Shown here piece by piece: positions 54,418-62,394 of a stretch of 62,394 nt of DNA; position 1 is the stretch's first letter; every line of letters begins with the position of its first letter. The DNA lies in assembly GCA_017500935.1 (NCBI GenBank), contig JAFVXW010000045.1, positions 1 to 62,394 of the forward strand. The letters are read 5' to 3'. Position numbers and translations under genes: made by a program. The notes below the pieces were generated by a model, which made no database searches, had not been told where the DNA came from, and saw nothing but the letters and a program-made list of their open reading frames with translations. The DNA comes from Lachnospiraceae bacterium. GTDB taxonomy: Bacteria; Bacillota; Clostridia; Lachnospirales; Lachnospiraceae.

Positions 54418-54454
54418 AATCTTCTCCCTGTTACAGTCAAAAAGTATGTAAAAA

Positions 54455-54493
54455 TTCAAAAACACTCTCCCGCACATGATCTGCAGGAGAGCG
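54455..54493 (-). terminator. Terminator after cysK
   Basis: Stem CTCTCC/GGAGAG (54465-54470 with 54486-54491), with further pairs toward the loop, then TGTTTTTG on the minus strand. It lies 21 bases after the cysK stop and separates cysK from the MATE operon. Confidence 0.75.
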
Positions 54494-54513
54494 AAATTGT
54501 CTTTCCAAACATA

Positions 54514-55443
54514 TTAAAATGCAAACAGCTCTGTGCTGAAATACCTTTCACCGGTATCTGCCAGCACTGTCACCACTGTTTTTCCTTCACCCAGCTGTTT
54601 TGCCAGACGCAGCGCTGCCGCCACATTGGTTCCGCTGGAAATGCCGCACAGGATACCTTCTTCGCGGATCAGACGCTTTGTGGTGCTGATGGCTTCCTCA
54701 TCGGTCACGATCACAACATCATTGTAAACTGTAAGATCCAGATTTTTCGGAATCAGGCCGTCACCGATACCCATCTGCAGATGTGTGCCGATATTTCCGC
54801 CGGACAAAATAGCCGCATTTTCCGGCTCCACTGCCCAGATCACCATATCAGGATTTTTTTCTTTCAGGGCATTGCCGATACCTGAGATCGTTCCGCCGGT
54901 TCCGATACCGGAGCAAAAACCATGAATCGGACCATCCACCTGCTCCAGAATCTCTGCAGCCGTATAATTTTTATGTACCAGCGGGTTATCCGGATTTTCA
55001 AACTGCTGGGGCACCCATACTCTTTCATCTTCTGCCTGCATCCGAAGCGCTGTCTGCAGACATTCGTCGATACATGCGCCGATATCGCCTTCATCATGGA
55101 TCAAAACAAGCTCTGCACCGTATGCCTGGATCAGTTTCCGGCGTTCCTCACTGACAGAATCCGGCATGATAATGCGCACTTTATACCCTTTTACGGCACC
55201 GATCAGGGAAAGACCGATTCCCTGATTGCCGCTGGTGGGCTCTACGATAATGGTATCGGGTTTTATGATACCGCGTTTTTCAGCTTCTGTGATCATATTG
55301 TAAGCGGTACGGGTCTTGATGGAGCCGCCCACATTAAGACCTTCATATTTGACCAGAATCTGTGCACTGCCTTCGGGCACAATCTTGGAAAGTCTGATCA
55401 TCGGCGTATTGCCGATGGCTTCAAGTACATTATTGTATATCAT
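54514..55443 (-). CDS. cysK: Cysteine synthase A
   Basis: 309 residues. PLP lysine in GGSIKTRTA, the PTSGNQGIG substrate loop and SGIGTGGTISGIG phosphate-binding loop are canonical. Makes cysteine from O-acetylserine, the product of CysE, and sulfide; the usual C-terminal CysE-binding groove is not obvious from sequence. GGAGGC lies ahead of the ATG. No T-box was seen here, unlike before cysE. Confidence 0.95.
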   Translation of the reverse strand: MIYNNVLEAIGNTPMIRLSKIVPEGSAQILVKYEGLNVGGSIKTRTAYNMITEAEKRGIIKPDTIIVEPTSGNQGIGLSLIGAVKGYKVRIIMPDSVSEERRKLIQAYGAELVLIHDEGDIGACIDECLQTALRMQAEDERVWVPQQFENPDNPLVHKNYTAAEILEQVDGPIHGFCSGIGTGGTISGIGNALKEKNPDMVIWAVEPENAAILSGGNIGTHLQMGIGDGLIPKNLDLTVYNDVVIVTDEEAISTTKRLIREEGILCGISSGTNVAAALRLAKQLGEGKTVVTVLADTGERYFSTELFAF

Positions 55444-55546
55444 CTGGAATGCCTCCTGCGATTTGCTGATTTATCATAACTGCTCAATTCCTTCGCAGTC
55501 ACGCTTTATCGCTCTATTGTAATACACTCCTACTAAAAATGCAATC

Positions 55547-55579
55547 CAAAAAAACAGAGAACCCTTTGTGAGTTCTCTG
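55547..55579 (-). terminator. Terminator after the first MFS gene
   Basis: Eight-base stem CAGAGAAC/GTTCTCTG (55555-55562 with 55572-55579) then seven or eight Ts on the minus strand, right after the MFS stop. Confidence 0.88.
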
Positions 55580-55586
55580 CATCTTC

Positions 55587-56969
55587 TCAGTTTATTTTCC
55601 GTTTTTCTTCTTTTGGCTGAATATAAGGGCTTGCTTTCCACACATACAGTGCCATTCCCAGCAGACACACCGCTTTGATCCAGACAAGGAACTGTGATCC
55701 GTAAAAAGGAAGTCCCAGCAGCGTATAACAGCTTCCGTCGGGCTTTTCCATCATTGACAGCAGCCACGTACCAAACATCTGACCGATCAGAACGCAGACA
55801 TTTACGGCAAAATTGTAAAATACCGAATACAGATCCGTATCTTCCCTGGGCAGATTCATGTAGAAAATATCCGCAAATACCAGCTGAATACCAATATTAT
55901 TGACACCGGATATCACGCAGACGATCACATAAACCCACAGCGTCTTTTCCGTGGTGAACGCCACCAGAACTTCACACAGGGCTGCAACCAGCACCACCGT
56001 GCAGATGATCGTGGACCAACCGTATTTTTTCACCATCCTTCTCCAGGTACCAAACAGGAAAAAACTGCCTACAGTGATGATGATGGAACACAGATAGGTC
56101 ATAATATACGGCATTTTAACGGTGTCCAGCAGATAATAGGTCCAGGTACCGCCGTTAAAGTTGCATACACAGTTCCAGATCAGCGCGATCATAATGGTCA
56201 GCATGAACTTTTTTGCTTTTAACGGCTTAAGTATCGTGTCACTCAGCTTATAAGTCTGCTCTGAAATCTCATAGGGAAACTCCACCGGGATCACAAACAA
56301 AAAGACAGCTCCCACCATCAGCACCACAAAGCTGATCATACGCAGTACATTCAGAATCGTCGGGTAATTGGGATTCACACTCAGCGCATCCGCCGCAAAG
56401 GAAGCGATCACCGCTGTTGCCACACCGCTGACATTGTTGATGATGTTGGTGATGGAATAGTAAACGCTGCGGTCTTCCCCCTCCGGAATAAAATGCATAT
56501 GCCATGCCGTCGCACCGGTTCCCACCAGCGCCTGCGGCACATTACCGATAAACATCAGCACGCCAAACCAGACCGTACGCGCGGTATAATCCTTGACAAA
56601 ATACGGCATGATGGTACTTGCAAAAATAACACAGACATAATAAAAACAATGCTTAAATATCATCAGACCGCGTCTGTGCTGAAAACGCTGCAAAATCTTG
56701 GGTGAAAAAATCCCCAGAAACCAGGACATGTACGGAATCATCGTAATGATGCCTACACGTACAATGTCAATGCCGTTCTGCGCCAAAAATGCTGTCTGGA
56801 ACGTACCGGAAACAAATACATTGGCAATCGCCGCCGTGATCGTCCAGGTCAGAAGCATGGACCTTCCTTTACAGTATTCGTCCTTAAAATTAAAGAGTCT
56901 GAAAAAAGAGGATTCTTTGATTTTTCGCTTCATACGAAGGATTTTTTTCTTATTGATCAGTCTCATCAT
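55587..56969 (-). CDS. MFS transporter, tandem paralogue A
   Basis: 460 residues, about twelve membrane helices. A basic N-terminus (LINKKKILRMKRKIKESSFF) leads to FRLFNFKDEYCKGRSMLLTW, shared almost exactly with the gene upstream. Other shared blocks are FVSGTFQTAFLAQNGIDIVR, GTGATAWHMHFIPEGEDRSV and LVFADIFYMNLPREDTDLYS. The family is found in Lachnospiraceae as oligosaccharide-type MFS proteins, but the substrate is unknown. Confidence 0.85.
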   Translation of the reverse strand: MMRLINKKKILRMKRKIKESSFFRLFNFKDEYCKGRSMLLTWTITAAIANVFVSGTFQTAFLAQNGIDIVRVGIITMIPYMSWFLGIFSPKILQRFQHRRGLMIFKHCFYYVCVIFASTIMPYFVKDYTARTVWFGVLMFIGNVPQALVGTGATAWHMHFIPEGEDRSVYYSITNIINNVSGVATAVIASFAADALSVNPNYPTILNVLRMISFVVLMVGAVFLFVIPVEFPYEISEQTYKLSDTILKPLKAKKFMLTIMIALIWNCVCNFNGGTWTYYLLDTVKMPYIMTYLCSIIITVGSFFLFGTWRRMVKKYGWSTIICTVVLVAALCEVLVAFTTEKTLWVYVIVCVISGVNNIGIQLVFADIFYMNLPREDTDLYSVFYNFAVNVCVLIGQMFGTWLLSMMEKPDGSCYTLLGLPFYGSQFLVWIKAVCLLGMALYVWKASPYIQPKEEKRKIN

Positions 56970-56992
56970 GCTGCTCCTTTGTTTGCTGTATG

Positions 56993-57017
56993 AAAAAAAA
57001 CCGCGGTATCAGCGGTT
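56993..57017 (-). terminator. Terminator between the two MFS genes
   Basis: Six-base stem AACCGC/GCGGTT (56999-57004 with 57012-57017) then eight Ts on the minus strand. The two paralogues are therefore at least partly separate transcripts. Confidence 0.75.
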
Positions 57018-57030
57018 CTTTTCACATAAA

Positions 57031-58407
57031 TTATGTCGATTTTTCAGCATCCGGCTTTATGTAAGGACATACTTTCCAAATATAGAATGTCATTCCCATA
57101 AAGAAAACAAACTTGACCATGGTCAGAATCTGGGAACCATAGAAAGGCAGCCCCATCCACATATAAGGATTTCCGTCCGGCTTTTCGACCAGGGACAGAA
57201 TACCTGTACCGATCATCTGACCCAAAAGCACACAGATGTTAACGGAAAAGCTCCAGAACGTGGAGTACAGGTCCGTATCTACCTTAGGCAGATTCATATA
57301 AAATACATCGGCAAATACCAGCTGCGCGCCGATATTGATAAATCCCTGCGCAATCGCAACTACCATGTAGATCCACATGGTGCGCTCTGTTGTAAACGAA
57401 ATAAACAGCTCCATCAGACCAGTCAGGAATACAACCCAGCGAATGGTGGCATACCAGGTATGCTTTTTTACCGCCTTACGCCACACAGGAAACATAAAAA
57501 AGCCGCACAGCGTAATCGTAATGGAGCACACATAAGTCATGATATAGGGCATTTCAAGGGTATTTAAGATAAAATACGTCCATGTGCTGGCGTTAAAGTT
57601 GCAGATGCAGTTCCAAAGCAGCGCTATGGAAATGGTCAGCATGAACTTTTTGGCCTTAATAGGCTTAAGCAGTACGTCAAAAATACCGTATGCTTTTTCA
57701 GATACCGTATAAGGGAACTCTTCCGGCACCAGAAACAGGATCGCGCCGCCAATCACAAAGATCAAAAAGCTGACAATACGCAGATACATTAAAATCGTGC
57801 CGTAATTAGGTGCCTGTGACAATCTGTCCGCTGCCAAAGATGCAAATACCGCCGTCAGGACACTCGTAATATTGTTTACCATACTGGTAAAAGAATAGTA
57901 AATGTTGCGATCCTCACCCTGCGGAATAAACTGCATATGCCATGCCGTTGCACCGGTTCCCACCAGTGCATTGGGAATATTGGCCAGCAGCAAAAAAGCT
58001 CCAAACCACAAGGTCCTGGCTGTATAATCCTCGACAAACCTCGGCATGATAGTCGTACCCAGAACTACACAGGTATAATAGAAAGTGTGGTTTGCCATAA
58101 GCAGCCACCTTCGTTTCTTGAACTTTTGCAGTATCTTTGGTGCAAAAATACTGAGAATCCAGGCAAAATAAGGAATAAAGGTAATAATACCGACACGTAC
58201 GATATCAATACCGTTTTCTGCAAGGAACGCCGTCTGGAATGTACCTGTTACAAATACGTTGGCAATACTTGCCACCGCGCCCCAGCCCATCAGCAGGGTT
58301 CGGCCGGTTGTATATGCGTCCTTAAAGTTGAATAATCTGAAAAAGGAAAGATCGCTGAATCGAAATCTGCGCATTTTCCAGATTATATGTCTGATTAATA
58401 TTCTCAT
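57031..58407 (-). CDS. MFS transporter, tandem paralogue B
   Basis: 458 residues, about twelve membrane helices. Clear paralogue of the downstream gene over its whole length (LFNFKDAYTTGRTLLMGWGA, FVTGTFQTAFLAENGIDIVR, GTGATAWHMQFIPQGEDRNI, LVFADVFYMNLPKVDTDLYS). Divergence is spread evenly, so this is not a recent duplicate. Substrate unknown. A short AT-rich spacer upstream separates it from the nitroreductase gene. Confidence 0.85.
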   Translation of the reverse strand: MRILIRHIIWKMRRFRFSDLSFFRLFNFKDAYTTGRTLLMGWGAVASIANVFVTGTFQTAFLAENGIDIVRVGIITFIPYFAWILSIFAPKILQKFKKRRWLLMANHTFYYTCVVLGTTIMPRFVEDYTARTLWFGAFLLLANIPNALVGTGATAWHMQFIPQGEDRNIYYSFTSMVNNITSVLTAVFASLAADRLSQAPNYGTILMYLRIVSFLIFVIGGAILFLVPEEFPYTVSEKAYGIFDVLLKPIKAKKFMLTISIALLWNCICNFNASTWTYFILNTLEMPYIMTYVCSITITLCGFFMFPVWRKAVKKHTWYATIRWVVFLTGLMELFISFTTERTMWIYMVVAIAQGFINIGAQLVFADVFYMNLPKVDTDLYSTFWSFSVNICVLLGQMIGTGILSLVEKPDGNPYMWMGLPFYGSQILTMVKFVFFMGMTFYIWKVCPYIKPDAEKST

Positions 58408-58532
58408 TAGTCTTCAGCATCTATGGATGCCCCGGTGAAATGGTCTACAGTTTCAAAAATGTTTTTCTCATCCAGCGTGTTTCCACTTTACCACGCTGAA
58501 GAAATGTCTTTGTTATTCTACCTCATTCTCCC

Positions 58533-59105
58533 TCAAAATACAATATCTGAAAGTGCTCTCTTTGGAACATAATGCACATTGTTTTCATCCCGGAAATATC
58601 TGGTCTGACCATCCTTAACCTCTGTGATCCGGCATTCTTCATCACCCTTGCCGATCGCGATCACAAGAAGCGGCGCCACATTTTCCGCAAGTCCCAGCAC
58701 ATCATGGATCTTCCTGCGGTCAAAGCTTCCGATCATGCATCCGGCCAGTCCCATCTCACAGGCCCGCATCTGAATGGCAAGCGCGCAGATCCCTACATCC
58801 TTTAAAAAGCGTTCCTGCGGTCCAAACTGCTCCGTATCCTGACAGATCACAATAAATGCTGTGGGACATTTGCCTTCCGGCGGAAGCTTCATACCCGGCA
58901 GTCCTGCCGCCCAGCCGGTCAGCGGCTGTACAAGCGAAAGTTCTTCCGGTGTGTAAACCAGCCGGTAACAAAACGGCTGCACATTCATGCTGGCAGGCGC
59001 AAGACGCGCACAATCCACCATATCACACAATTCTTCCCTGCTCACCTTATAATTCTCATCATAGGTGCGGCAGCTGCGGTTTTTTAAAAACAATTCTTTC
59101 AGCAT
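58533..59105 (-). CDS. Nitroreductase-family flavoprotein
   Basis: 190 residues. FMN-binding features of the family: NRSCRTYDENYKVSREEL, APASMNVQPFCYRLVYT, ERFLKDVGICALAIQM and LLVIAIGKGDEE. The reductase probably acts as a homodimer on nitro or quinone compounds; substrate unknown. It is the last chromosomal-type gene before the mobile remnant. Confidence 0.88.
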   Translation of the reverse strand: MLKELFLKNRSCRTYDENYKVSREELCDMVDCARLAPASMNVQPFCYRLVYTPEELSLVQPLTGWAAGLPGMKLPPEGKCPTAFIVICQDTEQFGPQERFLKDVGICALAIQMRACEMGLAGCMIGSFDRRKIHDVLGLAENVAPLLVIAIGKGDEECRITEVKDGQTRYFRDENNVHYVPKRALSDIVF

Positions 59106-59336
59106 TACCTTTTACGCTAATCCTTTCCTGCAAGATAGTTTTTTACTTTCGCAAAGTGCTCTGCTTTTTCTTTACTGTAGCACAGCTTCTGTAATTTTTC
59201 ACCATAATTTTTTGCAGTTTTGAAAGTTTTGGAAACCCAAAAAGGAATCCTCACGGATTCCTCTTTTGGTTGTGAAGCGACTACTTACGAGATATTTTCG
59301 CTTTGTTTTTAGCAGTGTTTGAACTCTCACACTGTT
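59106..59336. other. Boundary region between nitroreductase and recombinase
   Basis: 231 bases without a gene. It holds the terminator at 59238-59269 and AT-rich DNA around it. Large serine recombinases usually sit next to one attachment site of their element, so an att core could lie here, but a matching repeat cannot be sought because the other end lies outside the window. Confidence 0.35.
59238..59269. terminator. Bidirectional terminator before the mobile remnant
   Basis: Seven-base perfect stem GGAATCC/GGATTCC (59244-59250 with 59255-59261) extended by A-run/T-run pairing and AACC/GGTT at the base. It insulates the recombinase end from the nitroreductase promoter. Confidence 0.8.
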
Positions 59337-60983
59337 TTAGCAGTCGAGCAGGGATTGCTTGATTCTGAGACCGCCTATAAAAATCACCGTTATTTGCTCT
59401 TTGGAATCTACCGTCACGCATTCGAGTATCTGTCTGACCATTTGATCATCGTACTCCATCGGTCTGTTCTTCAGCCCATCGAGGATGGTATAGATGTCAT
59501 CGAGACGGTGCTTGGTGTTGATTCGTTTTTGCTGAATTTCTTGCAGTTGATCGAGCTGCTTTTGCAGTTCTGTCTTTTCTATGATCAGAGCCGATGCTCT
59601 TGTATCATCGAAGGCATCCACTGTGTCGGAGGATATGTCACTTAGCATAGCTTTGAATTCTGCATCGATTTCAGCAATTCGCACCTGAATGTTCAGTGCG
59701 TTGTCCTCGGTGCTGTTTTCCTCGAAGCCCATTCCAATATGGAGCTTCAGCATATTCAATACGTCGCTGTTCTTTAGTGCCGTATCCATGATGGCTCTCA
59801 TGATGGCTCGGTGCAGTATGCTTTCCTCAACGCTCGGTGAGTTGTGGCAGTATTTTTTGCCGAAGTCAAGCCGATTGATACACCTCCACACGATCTTCTT
59901 TTGACCGCTGATCGTCCATGTGCATCTGCGATATAGGGTTTTGCATTCACCACAGACGAGAAGCTCGGTCAATGCGTATTTGCTTGAGTATCGTCCTTGT
60001 TCGGTTTTCGATCCCTTTTGCTTAACTTTTTTCTTACTATTTCGCCGAGCGATTTCCTCTTGAACTATGCTGAATGTAAGGGAGTCGATGATTGCCGGAT
60101 GGTTGTTCTCGACGTAGTATTTCGGGCGGTCGCCGTTATTGATCATGACCTTCTTGGATATGCAGTCCTTGATATAGGTCTTGTTGATGATAGCGTCACC
60201 TTTATACTTTTCATTGGTGAGGATAGATTGTATCGTGGAGAATTGCCATTTCGGTTTGCCCGATGGACTTGGTATTTACAGATCTTCGAGTTTCTGTGCG
60301 ATACCGCCGAGACTGTCGCCTGCGAGGAATCGGTCATATATGAATCTCACGATTTCGGCTTCATCGGGATCAATTTCGGGTTTGCCGTCAGCTCCTTTTC
60401 GATAACCGAGGAAGTTCTTGTAGTGGAACGGTACATTACCTTCCTTTGCGCTTTGTGCCTTGCCCCAGCGGACGTTGGCACTGATGTTTTCTGATTCGCT
60501 CTGTGCGATGCATCCGTAGATGGTGATGTAGAACTCTGCGCCTGGTTGGTTGCTGTGGATGCCTTGTTCTTCGAAGTACACGTCCACGCCGAGGTCACGA
60601 AGCATTCTTACGAATTTGAGGCAGTCCACGGTGTTTCTTGCGAATCAGGCGATGGACTTGACGATGATCATGTCGATCTTGCCTTGCTTGCATCTTCGAA
60701 TCATACGGTTGAACTCATCACGCTTTTTGTAACTCGTTCCGGTAATGCCCTTGTCAGCATAGATGCCTTCGAGTATCCATCCGGGTTCGGCGTTGATACG
60801 GTCTGTGTAGTGCTTGACTTGATTCTCATAGCTGTTGAGCTGTTCCTCTTGCTTGGTGGATACTCGGCAGTAGGCTGCTACTCGGATAGCACGGTATGTG
60901 CTGTTTACCGTTTCTTGAACGGAGATCGTCGGTTCTATGACTCTTACGACCTTTTTGGGGTTAGCTGTCTGTTGCTGAACCAT
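59337..60983 (-). pseudogene. Large serine recombinase with two in-frame stop codons
   Basis: A single 548-codon frame from the ATG at 60981-60983 (AAGGAG upstream) to 59337. The resolvase domain has [13 protein letters not shown] with catalytic Ser42; the recombinase domain and zinc-ribbon segment (LLVCGECKTLYRRC, then CINRLDFGKKYCHN) and a long coiled coil follow. Codon 113 is TGA (60645-60647) in the KSI-x-FARNT motif, where Arg is usual, so CGA to TGA fits. Codon 236 is TAA (60276-60278) before IPSPSGKPKW. Length and motifs are otherwise intact, so the enzyme is recently inactivated. It is of the type that mobilises integrative elements. Confidence 0.9.
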
Positions 60984-61212
60984 TTGTATGCTCCTTTCCT
61001 ATGAATTGTCCGTTCAGTAGGATGATCCCCACCGTTAGGTCGGTGTATAGGATGATCTCTCTAACCGTTTTATTGATTTTCTGAACGCCTTCTGTGGGGT
61101 GATTGCCTATAAGCTCCGCTTTGATTTTTCTTTCCTCGTAATTTGTCGAGGGGATAAAAAAGGAGCGTCCAACTTGTTTTTCTACAAGCTGAACGCTCTC
61201 ATATTCTGCCCT
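60961..61212 (-). other. Start-less reading frame overlapping the recombinase start
   Basis: An 84-codon frame ending at the TAA 60961-60963, inside the recombinase 5' end. It has no ATG, GTG or TTG near its beginning; residues include QVGRSFFIPSTNYEERK and NHPTEGVQKINKTVREIILY, which look protein-like (amphipathic, no low complexity). I read it as a small element-borne gene that has lost its start. An upstream terminator-like stem (61163-61168 with 61193-61198) lies within it. Confidence 0.35.
61155..61198 (-). terminator. Terminator-like hairpin upstream of the recombinase
   Basis: Imperfect stem with arms GAGCGT/ACGCTC and CTTGT/ACAAG, followed by CTTTTTT on the minus strand. A 23-codon peptide frame (ATG near 61253) stops within the stem's 5' arm, an arrangement that would allow attenuation. 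Confidence 0.5.
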
Positions 61213-61280
61213 TTACCGGGCGGTTTGCAGGATATTCTGTTGTGAGCTGCCATAGTACGTCCTCTCTTTCCGAAAAAGCA

Positions 61281-61322
61281 CAAACGGGCGATGGCGGATC
61301 GTTTTCCGTCACCGCCCGTTTG
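61281..61322. repeat. Long hairpin, copy 1
   Basis: Arms CAAACGGGCG/CGCCCGTTTG (61281-61290 with 61313-61322) enclosing GGCGGA/TCCGTC. Its GC-rich centre matches that of a second hairpin at 61469-61505. Confidence 0.6.
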
Positions 61323-61468
61323 GGTGGATTGTTCTTTTTCTGCTCGGTTTCCCTTGCAAAGTGCTTTTACAGACATATTATAGCATTTTCCGTACTGTGA
61401 AATTTGTCGGTCTGTGTTGTCGAGGGAAGATTTTTCATATTCTTATCGCAAATGGGTTCATAAAGTCG

Positions 61469-61505
61469 AAAGGCGGTGGCGGAATTGGTTTCCGTCACCG
61501 CCTTT
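61469..61505. repeat. Long hairpin, copy 2, after the surface-anchor remnant
   Basis: Arms 61469-61483 and 61491-61505 pair over 15 bases with one mismatch. It follows the anchor remnant's stop by 15 bases and probably terminated that gene. It shares GGCGGTG and CCGTCACCGCC with copy 1. Confidence 0.65.
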
Positions 61506-61520
61506 TGTTATGGGGTTGGG

Positions 61521-61649
61521 TTATCTCTTAGCAGCAGATCTTTTCTTTCTCTCAACAACGGTCAGTGTGATAACTGCGCCGCCGCTGATAAAGAGAAGTG
61601 CGATCCAGAGGAACATATTGCTGTTATCTCCGGTCTGCACGCCCAAAGT
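61521..61649 (-). pseudogene. C-terminal remnant of a sortase-anchored surface protein
   Basis: 42 codons ending at the TAA 61521-61523 and preceded in frame by a TGA at 61650-61652. It contains a VQTGD sortase-like motif, a hydrophobic helix (MFLWIALLFISGGAVITLTV) and a basic tail ERKKRSAAKR, the standard cell-wall sorting signal. The body of the protein is gone; the sequence upstream is AT-rich and non-coding. It shows that the element once carried a surface protein. Confidence 0.75.
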
Positions 61650-61750
61650 TCATTATTCTAAAAATCATCATCACTATTATAGTACATATACTACAAAAAT
61701 GTAATAGGTTTATGATTAGTTTCTGCGTTGTTACGAAAAAAGTTACAATT

Positions 61751-61787
61751 AAAAATCCGCAGCAGAGTGGTTTGCTCTACTGCGGAG
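61751..61787 (-). terminator. Terminator after the YolD-like gene
   Basis: Stem CCGCAGTAGAG/CTCTGCTGCGG with a seven-base loop, then ATTTTT on the minus strand. It lies five bases after the YolD-like stop. Confidence 0.85.
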
Positions 61788-61791
61788 GGGA

Positions 61792-62199
61792 TTATTCTGC
61801 GTGATAGTCAACTCGGATGCGTTCACTCTCGATCTCAAAAATTAAATTGATCGGTATCTTCGTGCCGTCTGTCATGAGTACAAGCTGCTCATATTCGTCG
61901 ATCCGTTTGACCGCGCCGGTCTTGGTGATATAAGCACCTCCGGCTTTCTTTTGGTCGGGCTGAAAATACGTGAAGGTGATCTCCGACTGTTCGGGCAGAA
62001 GATCCTGCACCATTTGTAGCTTGGCGTTCAGCACCGATTTTGTGCCTTCGTCCAGTTCGAGGAACTCATCGGTTATCCGTGCTTCTTCCAGCACCATTTC
62101 TTCATATCCGGTGATGGCTGCAAAGGGAGCGAACCGTGCAGCACGGTCTGCCATCGTAGGCTGTTGATGTGTCTTTGATACGTGATGAGGCAGATCCAC
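61792..62199 (-). CDS. YolD-like protein of a mobile element
   Basis: 135 residues from a GTG at 62197-62199, with GAGGA five bases upstream. DLPHHVSKTHQQPTMADRAA followed by RFAPFAAITGYEEMV is typical of YolD-like proteins carried by integrative elements of gut Bacillota, often near a Y-family polymerase. The frame stays open for about 25 codons upstream of the GTG (to a TGA near 62290) without an ATG, so the original N-terminus may be altered. Function unknown; possibly linked to damage response. Confidence 0.75.
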   Translation of the reverse strand: MDLPHHVSKTHQQPTMADRAARFAPFAAITGYEEMVLEEARITDEFLELDEGTKSVLNAKLQMVQDLLPEQSEITFTYFQPDQKKAGGAYITKTGAVKRIDEYEQLVLMTDGTKIPINLIFEIESERIRVDYHAE

Positions 62200-62340
62200 A
62201 ATGTCCTCATATGCTGTTGCAGATGTGTTGTTGCTGTCACCGTGCAGTTGAGCTTCCCCTGGTGCGTCAGGGTTGCAGGATCTTCATCTTGTGATGCTGC
62301 TGTGTTCTCAGAGGATTTGTGACACTACCCGTAACCTATG

Positions 62341-62394
62341 TTATCGGATCTTCTGTGCCACCCTCTGTCTGTTCTTAAAGCCATCGAACAGAAA
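62341..62394 (-). other. End of an unidentified frame at the right edge
   Basis: An open frame enters from the right edge and stops at TAA (62341-62343) after 17 codons ending VAQKIR. Too short to identify. It may be the C-terminus of another element gene. The 140 bases between it and the YolD-like start hold nothing I recognise. Confidence 0.25.

Noticed and set aside
59997-60494. A 165-codon plus-strand frame opposite the recombinase
   Set aside because: Antisense shadow; the minus strand shows recombinase motifs on both sides of the stop codon.
60645-60647. TGA in the recombinase read as selenocysteine or stop-codon reassignment
   Set aside because: All intact genes here use TGA as a normal stop (for example ispF), the position is normally Arg, no SECIS-like hairpin follows, and a second stop (TAA) occurs later in the same frame.
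61281-61505. Terminal inverted repeats of a transposon
   Set aside because: The two hairpins are internal stems, each self-complementary, not a matched pair bordering a segment, and there is no target-site duplication.

Overview
The window looks like chromosome of a spore-forming member of the Lachnospiraceae (Bacillota, Clostridia). The evidence is one uninterrupted S10-spc-alpha ribosomal block running on into ecfA1-ecfA2-ecfT-truA-rplM-rpsI, the cysE-cysS-mrnC-rlmB-sigH order, a cysteine T-box, AGGAGG ribosome-binding sites, sigma-A promoters with 16-17 bp spacers, and a sporulation sigma factor. Family placement is inference from gene order and protein style. No rRNA, tRNA or CRISPR array was seen.

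Layout. 1-2600: small accessory genes on the minus strand (partial LD-carboxypeptidase, cytidine deaminase, a GNAT enzyme with an internal deletion, a MazG-like stub, a small membrane protein). 2612-24266: about 38 minus-strand housekeeping genes from rpsJ to rpsI, with promoters before rpsJ, rpmJ, ecfA1 and rplM, long structured leaders, and terminators after rplQ and rpsI. 24509-27914: an rRNA-methyltransferase-like gene, a CarD-like protein, and an Fnr-type regulator divergent from a ferredoxin and a cysteine-motif protein. 27954-34303: glycan genes (GH43, nucleotidyltransferase-like protein, large glycosidase, phosphoesterase). 34403-35094: a DUF4236-type membrane protein.

35140-42502 is the most interesting part. 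A cysteine T-box leads cysE-cysS-mrnC-rlmB-sigH, and the same strand continues with almost no gaps into a lipoprotein whose C-terminus is a complete barnase-type ribonuclease, then a protein whose N-terminal 90 residues are a barstar-type inhibitor fused to a CE1-like esterase, then a phosphodiesterase. This is a toxin-immunity pair in the classical order, with the toxin apparently anchored on the cell surface and the inhibitor built into an esterase, translationally coupled to sigH.

42512-59105: acetyltransferase, ispF, a KdpDE-like two-component pair without its pump, a heterodimeric ABC exporter whose promoter is preceded by LytTR-like direct repeats, an iron alcohol dehydrogenase, a MATE transporter with a LytTR/GHKL two-component system, cysteine synthase, two tandem MFS paralogues and a nitroreductase. 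59337-62394: one end of a decaying integrative element: a large serine recombinase with two in-frame stops, a start-less reading frame, the C-terminal remnant of a sortase-anchored surface protein, and a YolD-like protein; the element runs off the right edge.
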